Source: Mixophyes australis
Lineage: Eukaryota; Chordata; Amphibia; Anura; Limnodynastidae
Direction of reading: 5' to 3'
DNA length: 64,000 nucleotides
Assembly (NCBI GenBank): GCA_036250195.1
Contig: JAVHZZ010000015.1
Coordinates: 1,116,001 to 1,180,000, forward strand
Below are positions 15,721 through 30,579 of this stretch, one piece after another. How positions within the stretch are numbered: the first letter of the stretch is position 1; every line of letters begins with the position of its first letter. The notes beneath the pieces were generated by a model. It was given only the letters and a program-made list of their open reading frames with translations, did no database searches and was not told the origin of the DNA. Made by a program: the position numbers and the translations under genes.

Positions 15721-18700
15721 ATGATTCATGATTCAAGATGCGATTCATGATTCATGATTCATGATTCAATTCATGATTCATGATTCGATTCATGATTCAT
15801 GATTCAATTCATGATTTATGATTTATAATTCAATTTATGATTCGATTCATGATTCATGATTTAATTCATGATTAATGATTCATGATTTGATTCATGATAT
15901 ATGATTCAATTCATGATTCATGATTCATGATTCAATTCATGATGCATGATTTATGATTCATAATTCAATTCATGATTCATGATTCAATTCATGATTCATG
16001 ATTCGATTCATGATTCATGATTCATGATTCATGATTCAATACATGATTCATGATTCGATTCATGATTCATGATTCAATACATGATTCATGATTCGATTCA
16101 TGATTCATGATTTAATTCATGATTCTTGATTTATGATTCAATTCATGATTTAATTCATGATTCAATTCATGATTCATGATTCGATTCATGATTCAAGATT
16201 CAATTCATGATTCATGATTTAATTCATGATTCATGATTTGATTCATGATTCATGATTCAATTCATAAATCATGATTCATGATTCATGATTCAATTCATGA
16301 TTCATGATTCATGATTCAATTCTTGATTCATTTCATGATTCATGATTCAATTCATGATTCATGATTCAATTCATGATTCATGATTCAATTCATGATTCAT
16401 GATTTGATTCATGATTCATGATTCAATTCATGAATCATGATTCATGATTCAATTCATGATTCATTTCATGATTCATTATTCAATTCATGATTCATGATTC
16501 ATGATTCAATTCATGATTCATTTCATGATTCATGATTCATTTCATGATTCATGATTTAATGCATGATTAATGATTCATGATTCAATTCATGATTCATGAT
16601 TCAATTCATGATTCATGATTTAATTAATGTTTCATGATTCGATTCATGATTCATGATTCAATTCATGATTCATGATTTAATTAATGTTTCATGATTCGAT
16701 TCATAATTCATGATTCATGATTCGATTCATGATTTATGATTCATGATTCAATTCATGATTCATCATTCGATTTATGATTCATGATTCAATTCATGATTCA
16801 TGATTTATGATTCAATTCATGATTCAATTCATCATTCGATTTATGATTCATGATTCAATTCATGATTCATGATTTATGATTCAATTCATGATTCAATTCA
16901 TGATTGATGATTCAATTCATGATTCGAGATTCATGATTCGATTCATGATTCATGATTTATGATTCGATTCATGATTCATGATTCGATTCATGATTCATGA
17001 TTCATAATTTATGATTCAATTCATGATTCATGATTCATGATTCATGATTCAATTCATGATTCATGATTCAATTCATGATTCATGATTCGATTCATGATTC
17101 ATGATTCATGATTCATGATTCGATTCATGATTCATGATTCAAGATTCAATTCATGATTCATGATTTAATTCATGATTCATGATTCGATTGATGATTCATG
17201 ATTCAATTCATGATTCATGATTCAATTCATGATTCATGATTCATGATTCAATTCATGATTCATGATTCAATTCATGAATTATGATTCATGATTTGATTGA
17301 TGATTCATAATTCAATTCATGATTCATGATTCATGATTCAATTCATGATTCATGATTAATGATTCATGATTCAAGATTCAATTCATGATTCATGATTCAA
17401 TTCATGATTCATGATTCGATTCATGATTCATAATTCATGATTTATGATTCATGATTCGATTCATGATTCATGATTTATGATTCAATTCATGATTCATGAT
17501 TTATGATTCAATTCATGATTCAATTCATGATTCATTTCATGATTCATGATTCGATTCATGATTCATGATTCATGATTCGATTCATGATTCATGATTCGAT
17601 TCATGATTCATGATTCATAATTCATGATTCAATTCATGATTCATGATTCAAGATTCAATTCATGATTCATGATTCAATTCATGATTCATGATTCGATTCA
17701 TGATTCATGATTCAATTCATGATTCATGATTCATTATTTAATTCATGATTCATGATTCGATTCATGATTCATGATTCCATTCATGATTCATGATTCATGA
17801 TTCAATTCATGATTCATGATACATGATTCAATTCATGATTCATGATTCAATTCATGATTCATGATTCATGATTCGATTCATGATTCAATTCATGATTCAT
17901 GATTCATGATTCAATTCATGATTCATGATTCATGATTCATGATTCAATTCATGATTCATGATTCATGATTCAATTCATGATCCAATTCATGATTCATGAT
18001 TTGATTCATGATTCATGATTCATGATTTAATTCATGATTTATGATTCATGATTCATTATTTAATTCATGATTCATGATTCAATTCATGATTCATGATTCA
18101 TGATTCAATTCATGATTCATGATTCGATTCATGATTCATGATTCAATTCATGATTTATGATTTATAATTCAATTTATGATTCGATTCATGATTCATGATT
18201 TAATTCATGATTAATGATTCATGATTTGATTCATGATTCATTATTCAATTCATGATTCATGATTCAATTCATGATGCATGATTTATGATTCATAATTCAA
18301 TTCATGATTCATGATTCAATTCATGATTCATGATTCGATTCATGATTCATGATTCATGATTCATGATTCAATACATGATTCATGATTCGATTCATGATTC
18401 ATGATTTAATTCATGATTCATGATTTAATTCATGATTCATGATTTGATTCATGATTAATTATTCAATTCATGAATCATGATTAATGATTCAATTCTTGAT
18501 TCATTTCATGATTCATGATTCAATTCATGATGCATGATTTATGATTCATAATTCAATTCATGATTCATGATTCAATTCATGATTCATGATTCGATTCATG
18601 ATTCATGATTCATGATTCATGATTCAATTCATGATTCATGATTCGATTCATGATTCATGATTCAATTCATGATTCATGATTTAATTCATGATTCATGATT

Positions 18701-21700
18701 TGATTCATGATTCATTATTCAATTCATGAATCATGATTAATGATTCATGATTCAATTCATAAATCATGATTCATGATTCATGATTCAATTCATGATTCAT
18801 GATTCATGATTCAATTCTTGATTCATTTCATGATTCATGATTCAATTCATGATTCATGATTCAATTCATGATTCATGATTTGATTCATGATTCATGATTC
18901 AATTCATGAATCATGATTCATGATTCATAATTCAATTCATGATTCATGATTCATGATTCAATTCATGATTCATTTCATGATTCATTATTCAATTCATGAT
19001 TCATGATTTATGATTCAATTCATGATTCATTTCATGATTCATGATTCATTTCAAGATTCATGATTTAATTCATGATTAATGATTCATGATTCAATTCATG
19101 ATTCATGATTCAATTCATGATTCATGATTTAATTAATGTTTCATGATTCGATTCATGATTCATGATTCAATTCATGATTCATGATTCAATTTATGATTCA
19201 TGATTCGATTCATAATTAATGATTCATGATTCGATTCATGATTTATGATTCATGATTCAATTCATGATTCATCATTCGATTTATGATTCATGATTCAATT
19301 CATGATTCATGATTTATGATTCAATTCATGATTCAATTCATCATTCGATTTATGATTCATGATTCAATTCATGATTCATGATTTATGATTCAATTCATGA
19401 TTCAATTCATGATTGATGATGCAATTCATGATTCGAGATTCATGATTCGATTCATGATTCATGATTCATGATTCGATTCATGATTCATGATTCGATTCAT
19501 GATTCATGATTCATATTTTATGATTTGATTCATGATTCATGATTCATGATTCATGATTCAATTCATGATTCATGATTCAATTCATGATTCATGATTCGAT
19601 TCATGATTCATGATTCATGATTCATGATTCGATTCATGATTCATGATTCAAGATTCAATTCATGATTCATGATTTAATTCATGATTCATGATTCATGATT
19701 CGATTGATGATTCATGATTCAATTCATGATTCATGATTCATGATTCAATTCATGATTCATGATTAATGATTCATGATTCAAGATTCAATTCATGATTCAT
19801 GATTCAATTCATGATTCAATTCATCATTCGATTTATGATTCATGATTCAATTCATGATTCATGATTCAATTCATGATTCATGATTTAATTAATGTTTCAT
19901 GATTCGATTCATGATTCATGATTCAATTCATGATTCATGATTCAATTTATGATTCATGATTCGATTCATAATTCATGATTCATGATTCGATTCATGATTT
20001 ATGATTCATGATTCAATTCATGATTCATCATTCGATTTATGATTCATGATTCAATTCATGATTCACGATTTATGATTCAATTCATGATTCAATTCATCAT
20101 TCGATTTATGATTCATGATTCAATTCATGATTCATGATTGATGATTCAATTCATGATTCGAGATTCATGATTCGATTCATGATTCATGATTCGATTCATG
20201 ATTCATGATTCGATTCATGATTCATGATTCATAATTTATGATTCGATTCATTAATTAATGATTCATGATTCATGATTCAATTCATGATTCATGATTCAAT
20301 TCATGATTCATGATTCGATTCATGATTCATGATTCATGATTCATGATTCGATTCATGATTCATGATTCAAGATTCAATTCATGATTCATGATTTAATTCA
20401 TGATTCATGATTTATGATTCGATTGATGATTCATGATTCAATTCATGATTCATGATTCATGATTCAATTCATGATTCATGATTCATGATTCATGATTCAA
20501 TTCATGATTCATGATTCAATTCATGAATTATGATTCATGATTTGATTGATGATTCATGATTCAATTCATGATTCATGATTCATGATTCAATTCATGATTC
20601 ATGATTCAATTCATGATTCATGATTCGATTCATGATTCATAATTCATGATTTATGATTCATGATTCGATTCATGATTCATGATTCAATTCATGATTCATG
20701 ATGCGATTCATGATTCATTATTTAATTCATGATTCATGATTTGATTCAATATTCATGATTCAATTCATGATTCATTATTTAATTCATGATTCATGATTTG
20801 ATTCATGATTCATGATTCAATTCATGATTCATGATTCATGATTCATGATTCAATTCATGATTCATGATTTATGATTCAATTCATGATTCAATTCATGATT
20901 CATGATTCAATTCATGATTCATGATTCATCATTCGATTCATGATTCATGATTCAATTCATGATTCATGATTTAATTCATGATTCATGATTTGATTCATAA
21001 TTCATGTTTTGATTCATGATTCATGATTCAATTCATGATTCATTTCATGATTAATGATTCAATTCATGATTCATTTCATGATTCATGATTCAATTCATGA
21101 TTCATGATTCATGATTCAATTCATGATTCATTTCATGATTCATGATTCAATTCATGATTCATGATTCAATTCATGATTCATGATTAATGATTCAATTCAT
21201 GATTCATGATTCAATTCATGATTCATTTCATGAATCATGATTCATTTCATGATTCATGATTTAATTCATGATTAATGATTCATGATGCAATTCATGATTC
21301 ATGATTCAATTCATGATTCATGATTCAATTCATGATTCATAATTCATGATTTATGATTCATGATTCGATTCATGATTCATGATTCAATTAATGATTCATG
21401 ATTCGATTCATGATTCATGATTCGATTCATGATTCATGATTCAATTAATGATTCATGATTCGATTCATGATTCATGATTAGATTCATGATTTATAATTCA
21501 AATCATGATTCATGATTCATTATTTAATTCATGATTCATGATTCGATTCATGATTCATGATTCAATTCATGATTCATGATTCATTATTTAATTCATGATT
21601 CATGATTCGATTCATGATTCATGATTCCATTCATGATTCATGATTCATGATTCAATTCATGATTCATGATTCATGATTCAATTCATGATTCATGATTCAA

Positions 21701-22644
21701 TTCATGATTCATGATTCGATTCATGATTCATGATTCATGATTCATGATTCGATTCATGATTCATGATTCAATTCATGATTCATGATTCATGATTCAATTC
21801 ATGATTCATGATTCATGATTCATGATTCAATTCATGATTCATGATTCATGATTCATGATTCAATTCATGATTCAATTCATGATTCATGATTTGATTCATG
21901 ATTCATGATTCAATTCATGTATCATGATTCATGATTCATGATTCAATTCATGATTCATGATTCATGATTCATGATTCAATTCATGATTTATGATTTATAA
22001 TTCAATTTATGATTCGAATTATGATTCATGATTTAATTCCTGATTCATGATTCATGATTCGATTCATGATTCATGATTCAATTCATGATTCATGATTCAT
22101 GATTCAATTCATGATGCATGATTTATGATTCATAATTCAATTCATGATTCATGATTCAATTCATGATTCATGATTCGATTCATGATTCATGATTCATGAT
22201 TCATGATTCAATACATGATTCATGATTCGATTCATGATTCATGATTTAATTCATGATTCTTGATTTATGATTCAATTCATGATTCAATTCATGATTCAAT
22301 TCATGATTCATGATTCGATTCATGATTCATGATTCATGATTCGATTCATGATTCATGATTCAATTCATGATTCATGATTTAATTCATGATTCATGATTTG
22401 ATTCATGATTCATTATTCAATTCATGAATCATGATTAATGATTCATGATTCAATTCATAAATCATGATTCATGATTCAATTCATGATTAATGATTCATGA
22501 TTCAATTCTTGATTCATTTCATGATTCATGATTCAATTCATGATTCATGATTCAATTCATGATTCATGATTCAATTCATGATTCATGATTTGATTCATGA
22601 TTCATGATTCAATTCATGAATCATGATTCATGATTCATAATTCA
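15721..22644. repeat. Block E: scrambled relatives of blocks D and L
   Basis: This block mixes segments seen elsewhere: AAGATGCGATTC near 15,734, ATTTATAATTCAATTTATG near 15,821, TTCATAAATCATG near 16,262 and 18,756, CAATTCTTGATTC near 16,317, 18,490 and 18,812, GATCC at 17,979, TGATTCCATTC near 17,775 and 21,625, and TTTAATTCCTGATTC near 22,033. The landmarks occur in a familiar order but with irregular spacing, so several partial duplications and deletions have occurred. About 15.8-16.9 kb is matched again at 34.5-35.5 kb (offset about 18.73 kb). The stretch from about 21,970 to 22,644 leads directly into the first 3.97-kb unit. I could not resolve every internal border. Confidence 0.6.
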
Positions 22645-23989
22645 ATTCATGATTCATGATTCATGATTCAATTCATGATTCATTTCATGATTCATTATTC
22701 AATTCATGATTCATGATTCATGATTCAATTCATGATTCATTTCATGATTCATGATTCATTTCATGATTCATGATTTAATTCATGATTAATGATTCATGAT
22801 TCAATTCATGATTCATGATTCAATTCATGATTCATGATTTAATTAATGTTTCATGATTCGATTCATGATTCATGATTCAATTCATGATTCATGATTCAAT
22901 TTATGATTCATGATTCGATTCATAATTCATGATTCATGATTCGATTCATGGTTTATGATTCATGATTCAATTCATGATTCATCATTCGATTTATGATTCA
23001 TGATTCAATTCATGATTCATGATTTATGATTCAATTCATGATTCAATTCATGATTGATGATTCAATTCATGATTCGAGATTCATGATTTGATTCATGATT
23101 CATGATTCATGATTCGATTCATGATTCATGATTCGATTCATGATTCATGAATCATAATTTATGATTCGATTCATGATTCATGATTCATGATTCATGATTC
23201 AATTCATGATTCATGATTCATGATTCAATTCATGATTCATTTCATGATTCATGATTCAATTCATGATTCATTTCATGATTCATTATTCAATTCATGATTC
23301 ATGATTCATGATTCAATTCATGATTCATTTCATGATTCATGATTCATTTCATGATTCATGATTTAATTCATGATTAATGATTCATGATTCAATTCATGAT
23401 TCATGATTCAATTCATGATTCATGATTTAATTAATGTTTCATGATTCGATTCATGATTCATGATTCAATTCATGATTCATGATTGAATTCATGATTCATG
23501 ATTCGATTCATAATTCATGATTCATGATTCGATTCATGATTTATGATTCATGATTCAATTCATGATTCATCATTCGATTTATGATTCATGATTCAATTCA
23601 TGATTCATGATTTATGATTCAATTCATGATTCAATTCATCATTCGATTTATGATTCATGATTCAATTCATGATTCATGATTTATGATTCAATTCATGATT
23701 CAATTCATGATTCATGATTCAATTCATGATTCGAGATTCATGATTCGATTCATGATTCATGATTCATGATTCGATTCATGATTCATGATTCGATTCATGA
23801 TTCATGATTCATAATTTATGATTCGATTCATGATTCATGATTCATGATTCAATTCATGATTCATGATTCAATTCATGATTCATGAATCAATTCATGATTC
23901 ATGAATCAATTCATGATTCATGATTCATGATTCATGATTCGATTCATGATTCATGATTCAAGATTCAATTCATGATTCATGATTCGATT

Positions 23990-24031
23990 CATGATCATGA
24001 TTCATGATTCGATTATTATTTATGATTCAAT
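23990..24031. other. Palindrome CATGATCATG plus CGATTATTATTTATG landmark
   Basis: CATGATCATG is a perfect 10-bp palindrome made by loss of bases between two units, and CGATTATTATTTATG follows with a fixed spacing of 21 bp from palindrome start to GATTATT. The same combination is found at about 4,977 (where the second half reads ATATATG), 12,217, 27,959 and 31,932. It occurs once per large unit and only in the left half. It serves as the clearest once-per-unit marker; a binding role is possible but nothing in the sequence proves one. Confidence 0.8.
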
Positions 24032-24182
24032 TTATGATTCAATTCATGATTCATGATTCAATTCATGATTCATGATTCATGATTCGATTGATGATTCATG
24101 ATTCAATTCATGATTCATGATTCATGATTCAATTCATGATTCATGATTCATGATTCATGATTCAATTCATGATTCATGATTC

Positions 24183-24194
24183 AATTCATGAATT
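24183..24194. other. 12-bp palindrome AATTCATGAATT, recurring
   Basis: AATTCATGAATT is its own reverse complement. It arises where a 5-mer/7-mer junction is followed by ATTATG instead of ATTCATG. It occurs here, at 28,152 (3,969 downstream) and at 32,125 (a further 3,973), which are the same positions in all three higher-order copies. It also occurs near 5,092, 5,140, 5,396, 7,654, 9,813, 12,409, 17,272, 20,518, 45,947, 47,376, 52,761, 59,052 and 60,647. It is the longest perfect palindrome I noticed that recurs; the plain unit supplies only TCATGA. Confidence 0.75.
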
Positions 24195-26606
24195 ATGATT
24201 CATGATTCGATTGATGATTCATGATTCAATTCATGATTCATGATTCGTGATTCAATTCATGATTCATGATTCATGATTCATGATTCATGATTCGATTCAT
24301 GATTCATAATTAATGATTTATGATTCATGATTCGATTCATGATTCATGATTCAATTCATGATTCATAATTAATGATTTATGATTCATGATTCGATTCATG
24401 ATTCATGATTCAATTCATGATTCATGATTCGATTCATGATTCAATTCATGATTCATGATTTATGATTCAATTCATGATTCAATTCATGATTCATGATTCA
24501 ATTCATGATTCATGATTCGATTAATGATTCATGATTCATGATTCATGATTCATGATTCAATTCATGATTCATGATTCGATTCATGATTCATGATTCAATT
24601 CATGATTCATGATTTATGATTCAATTCATGATTCAATTCATGATTCATTTCATGATTCATGATTCGATTCATGATTCATGATTCATGATTCATGATTCGA
24701 TTCATGATTCATGATTCATGATTCATGATTCGATTCATGATTCATGATTCATGATTCATGATTCAATTCATGATTCATGATTCATGATTTGATTCATGAT
24801 TTATGATTTAATTCATGATTCATGATTCGATTCATGATTCATAATTCATGATTCATGATTCATGATTCAATTCATGATTTATGATTTATGATTCAATTTA
24901 TGATTCAATTCATGATTCATGATTCAATTCATGATTCATGATTCATGATTTGATTCATGATTCATGATTCAATTCATGATTCATTATTTAATTCATGATT
25001 CATGATTCAATTCATGATTCATGATTCAATTCATGATTCATGATTTTATTCATGATTCATGATTCATGATTCATGATTCAATTCATGATTCATGATTTAT
25101 GATTCAATTCATGATTCAATTGATGATTCATGATTCAATTCATGATTCATGATTCATCATTCGATTCATGATTCATGATTCAATTCATGATTCATGATTT
25201 AATTCATGATTCATGATTTGATTCATGATTCATGATTCAATTCATGATTCATTTCATGATTCATGATTCAATTCATGATTCATTTCATGATTCATGATTC
25301 AATTCATGATTCATGATTCATGATTCAATTCATGATTCATTTCATGATTCATGATTCAATTCATGATTCATGATTCATGATTCAATTCATGATTCATGAT
25401 TCATGATTCAATTCATGATTCATTTCATGAATCATGATTCATTTCATGATTCATGATTTAATTCATGATTAATGATTCATGATGCAATTGATGATTCATG
25501 ATGCAATTCATGATTCATGATTCAATTCATGACTCATGATTCAATTCATGTTTCATGATTCGATTCATGATTCATGATTCAATTCATGATTCATGATTCA
25601 TGATTCATGAATCAATTCATGATTCATGATTTGATTCATGATTCGATTCATGATTCATGATTCAATTCATGATTCATGATTTATGATTCAATTCATGATT
25701 CATGATTTATGATTCAATTCATGATTCAATTCATGATTCATTTCATGATTCATGATTCGATTCATGATTCATGATTCATGATTCGATTCATGATTCATGA
25801 TTCGATTCATGATTCATGATTCATAATTCATGATTCAATTCATGATTCATGATTCATGATTCAAGATTAAATTCATGATTCATGATTCAATTCATGATTC
25901 ATGATTCGATTCATGATTCATAATTCATGATTTATGATTCATGATTCGATTCATGATTCATGATTCAATTCATGATTCATGATTCGATTCATGATTCATG
26001 ATTAGATTCATGATTTATAATTCAAATCATGATTCATGATTCATTATTTAATTCATGATTCATGATTCGATTCATGATTCATGATTCAATTCATGATTCA
26101 TGATTCATTATTTAATTCATGATTCATGATTCGATTCATGATTCATGATTCCATTCATGATTCATGATTCATGATTCAATTCATGATTCATGATTCATGA
26201 TTCAATTCATGATTCATGATTCAATTCATGATTCATGATTCATGATTCGATTCATGATTCATGATTCAATTCATGATTCATGATTCATGATTCAATTCAT
26301 GATTCATGATTCATGATTCATGATTCAATTCATGATTCATGATTCATGATTCATGATTCAATTCATGATCCAATTCATGATTCATGATTTGATTCATGAT
26401 TCATGATTCAATTCATGTATCATGATTCATGATTCATGATTCAATTCATGATTCATGATTTAATTCATGATTCATGATTCATTATTTAATTCATGATTCA
26501 TGATTCAATTCATGTATCATGATTCATGATTCATGATTCATGATTCATGATTCAAGATGCAATTCATGATTCATGATTCATGATTCAATTCATGATTCAT
26601 GATTCG

Positions 26607-29600
26607 ATTCATGATTCATGATTCATGATTCAATTCATGATTCATTTCATGATTCATTATTCAATTCATGATTCATGATTCATGATTCAATTCATGATTC
26701 ATTTCATGATTCATGATTCATTTCATGATTCATGATTTAATTCATGATTAATGATTCATGATTCAATTCATGATTCATGATTCAATTCATGATTCATGAT
26801 TTAATTAATGTTTCATGATTCGATTCATGATTCATGATTCAATTCATGATTCATGATTCAATTTATGATTCATGATTCGATTCATAATTCATGATTCATG
26901 ATTCGATTCATGGTTTATGATTCATGATTCAATTCATGATTCATCATTCGATTTATGATTCATGATTCAATTCATGATTCATGATTTATGATTCAATTCA
27001 TGATTCAATTCATGATTGATGATTCAATTCATGATTCGAGATTCATGATTTGATTCATGATTCATGATTCATGATTCGATTCATGATTCATGATTCGATT
27101 CATGATTCATGATTCATAATTTATGATTCGATTCATGATTCATGATTCATGATTCATGATTCAATTCATGATTCATGATTCATGATTCAATTCATGATTC
27201 ATTTCATGATTCATGATTCAATTCATGATTCATTTCATGATTCATTATTCAATTCATGATTCATGATTCATGATTCAATTCATGATTCATTTCATGATTC
27301 ATGATTCATTTCATGATTCATGATTTAATTCATGATTAATGATTCATGATTCAATTCATGATTCATGATTCAATTCATGATTCATGATTTAATTAATGTT
27401 TCATGATTCGATTCATGATTCATGATTCAATTCATGATTCATGATTGAATTCATGATTCATGATTCGATTCATAATTCATGATTCATGATTCGATTCATG
27501 ATTTATGATTCATGATTCAATTCATGATTCATCATTCGATTTATGATTCATGATTCAATTCATGATTCATGATTTATGATTCAATTCATGATTCAATTCA
27601 TCATTCGATTTATGATTCATGATTCAATTCATGATTCATGATTTATGATTCAATTCATGATTCAATTCATGATTCATGATTCAATTCATGATTCGAGATT
27701 CATGATTCGATTCATGATTCATGATTCATGATTCGATTCATGATTCATGATTCGATTCATGATTCATGATTCATAATTTATGATTCGATTCATGATTCAT
27801 GATTCATGATTCATGATTCAATTCATGATTCATGATTCAATTCATGATTCATGAATCAATTCATGATTCATGAATCAATTCATGATTCATGATTCATGAT
27901 TCATGATTCGATTCATGATTCATGATTCAAGATTCAATTCATGATTCATGATTCGATTCATGATCATGATTCATGATTCGATTATTATTTATGATTCAAT
28001 TTATGATTCAATTCATGATTCATGATTCAATTCATGATTCATGATTCATGATTCGATTGATGATTCATGATTCAATTCATGATTCATGATTCATGATTCA
28101 ATTCATGATTCATGATTCATGATTCATGATTCAATTCATGATTCATGATTCAATTCATGAATTATGATTCATGATTCGATTGATGATTCATGATTCAATT
28201 CATGATTCATGATTCGTGATTCAATTCATGATTCATGATTCATGATTCATGATTCATGATTCGATTCATGATTCATAATTAATGATTTATGATTCATGAT
28301 TCGATTCATGATTCATGATTCAATTCATGATTCATAATTAATGATTTATGATTCATGATTCGATTCATGATTCATGATTCAATTCATGATTCATGATTCG
28401 ATTCATGATTCATGATTCAATTCATGATTCATGATTTATGATTCAATTCATGATTCAATTCATGATTCATGATTCAATTCATGATTCATGATTCGATTAA
28501 TGATTCATGATTCATGATTCATGATTCATGATTCAATTCATGATTCATGATTCGATTCATGATTCATGATTCAATTCATGATTCATGATTTATGATTCAA
28601 TTCATGATTCAATTCATGATTCATTTCATGATTCATGATTCGATTCATGATTCATGATTCATGATTCGATTCATGATTCATGATTCATGATTCATGATTC
28701 GATTCATGATTCATGATTCATGATTCATGATTCAATTCATGATTCATGATTCATGATTTGATTCATGATTTATGATTTAATTCATGATTCATGATTCGAT
28801 TTATGATTCATAATTCATGATTCATGATTCATGATTCAATTCATGATTTATGATTTATGATTCAATTTATGATTCAATTCATGATTCATGATTCAATTCA
28901 TGATTCATGATTCATGATTTGATTCATGATTCATGATTCAATTCATGATTCATTATTTAATTCATGATTCATGATTCAATTCATGATTCATGATTCAATT
29001 CATGATTCATGATTTTATTCATGATTCATGATTCATGATTCATGATTCAATTCATGATTCATGATTTATGATTCAATTCATGATTCAATTGATGATTCAT
29101 GATTCAATTCATGATTCATGATTCATCATTCAATTCATGATTCATGATTCAATTCATGATTCATGATTTAATTCATGATTCATGATTTGATTCATGATTC
29201 ATGATTCAATTCATGATTCATTTCATGATTCATGATTCAATTCATGATTCATTTCATGATTCATGATTCAATTCGTGATTCATGATTCATGATTCAATTC
29301 ATGATTCATTCATTTTATGATTCATGATTCAATTCATGATTCATGATTCATGATTCAATTCATGATTCATGATTCATGATTCAATTCATGATTCATTTCA
29401 TGAATCATGATTCATTTCATGATTCATGATTTAATTCATGATTAATGATTCATGATGCAATTCATGATTCATGATGCAATTCATGATTCATGATTCAATT
29501 CATGACTCATGATTCAATTCATGTTTCATGATTCGATTCATGATTCATGATTCAATTCATGATTCATGATTCATGATTCATGATTCAATTCATGATTCAT

Positions 29601-30579
29601 GATTTGATTCATGATTCGATTCATGATTCATGATTCAATTCATGATTCATGATTTATGATTCAATTCATGATTCATGATTTATGATTCAATTCATGATTC
29701 AATTCATGATTCATTTCATGATTCATGATTCGATTCATGATTCATGATTCATGATTCGATTCATGATTCATGATTCGATTCATGATTCATGATTCATAAT
29801 TCATGATTCAATTCATGATTCATGATTCATGATTCAAGATTAAATTCATGATTCATGATTCAATTCATGATTCATGATTCGATTCATGATTCATAATTCA
29901 TGATTTATGATTCATGATTCGATTCATGATTCATGATTCAATTCATGATTCATGATTCGATTCATGATTCATGATTAGATTCATGATTTATAATTCAAAT
30001 CATGATTCATGATTCATTATTTAATTCATGATTCATGATTCGATTCATGATTCATGATTCAATTCATGATTCATGATTCATTATTTAATTCATGATTCAT
30101 GATTCGATTCATGATTCATGATTCCATTCATGATTCATGATTCATGATTCAATTCATGATTCATGATTCATGATTCAATTCATGATTCATGATTCAATTC
30201 ATGATTCATGATTCATGATTCGATTCATGATTCATGATTCAATTCATGATTCATGATTCATGATTCAATTCATGATTCATGATTCATGATTCATGATTCA
30301 ATTCATGATTCATGATTCATGATTCATGATTCAATTCATGATCCAATTCATGATTCATGATTTGATTCATGATTCATGATTCAATTCATGTATCATGATT
30401 CATGATTCATGATTCAATTCATGATTCATGATTTAATTCATGATTCATGATTCATTATTTAATTCATGATTCATGATTCAATTCATGTATCATGATTCAT
30501 GATTCATGATTCATGATTCATGATTCAAGATGCAATTCATGATTCATGATTCATGATTCAATTCATGATTCATGATTCG
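26607..30579. repeat. 3.97-kb higher-order unit, copy 2
   Basis: Second copy, 3,973 bp from the start of copy 2 to the start of copy 3. The offset to copy 3 is 3,973 at every interior landmark checked: ATGGTTTATG (GG at 26,912 and 30,885), GATTATTATT (27,980 and 31,953), TGATTTTATT (29,010 and 32,983), CATTTTATG (29,311 and 33,284), TGACTCA (29,503 and 33,476), the CC of GATTCCATTC (30,124 and 34,097), GATCC (30,340 and 34,313). It shares with copy 3 the AATTCGTG variant near 29,273, the TTCATTCATTTTATG variant near 29,306 and CA for CG at 29,131. It shares with copy 1 the AAGATTAAATTC variant near 29,836, which copy 3 lacks. Confidence 0.92.

Larger units (their letters stand above)
22645..26606. 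repeat. 3.97-kb higher-order unit, copy 1
   Basis: First of three consecutive kilobase-scale copies, about 3,962 bp long. Landmarks and their distance to copy 2 are: TTCATTATTC at 22,691 (3,962), the GG of ATGGTTTATG at 22,950 (3,962), GATTG at 23,481 (3,962), GATTATTATT at 24,011 (3,969), TGATTTTATT at 25,041 (3,969), GATCC at 26,367 (3,973). The step from 3,962 to 3,969 is one extra 7-mer in copy 2 after about 23,830; the step to 3,973 is a 4-bp change near 25,338. Copy 1 keeps TTCATTTCATG there, and keeps CpG at 25,162-25,163 where copies 2 and 3 have CA. The left border is set by the loss of match to copy 2 just upstream of 22,645. Confidence 0.9.
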
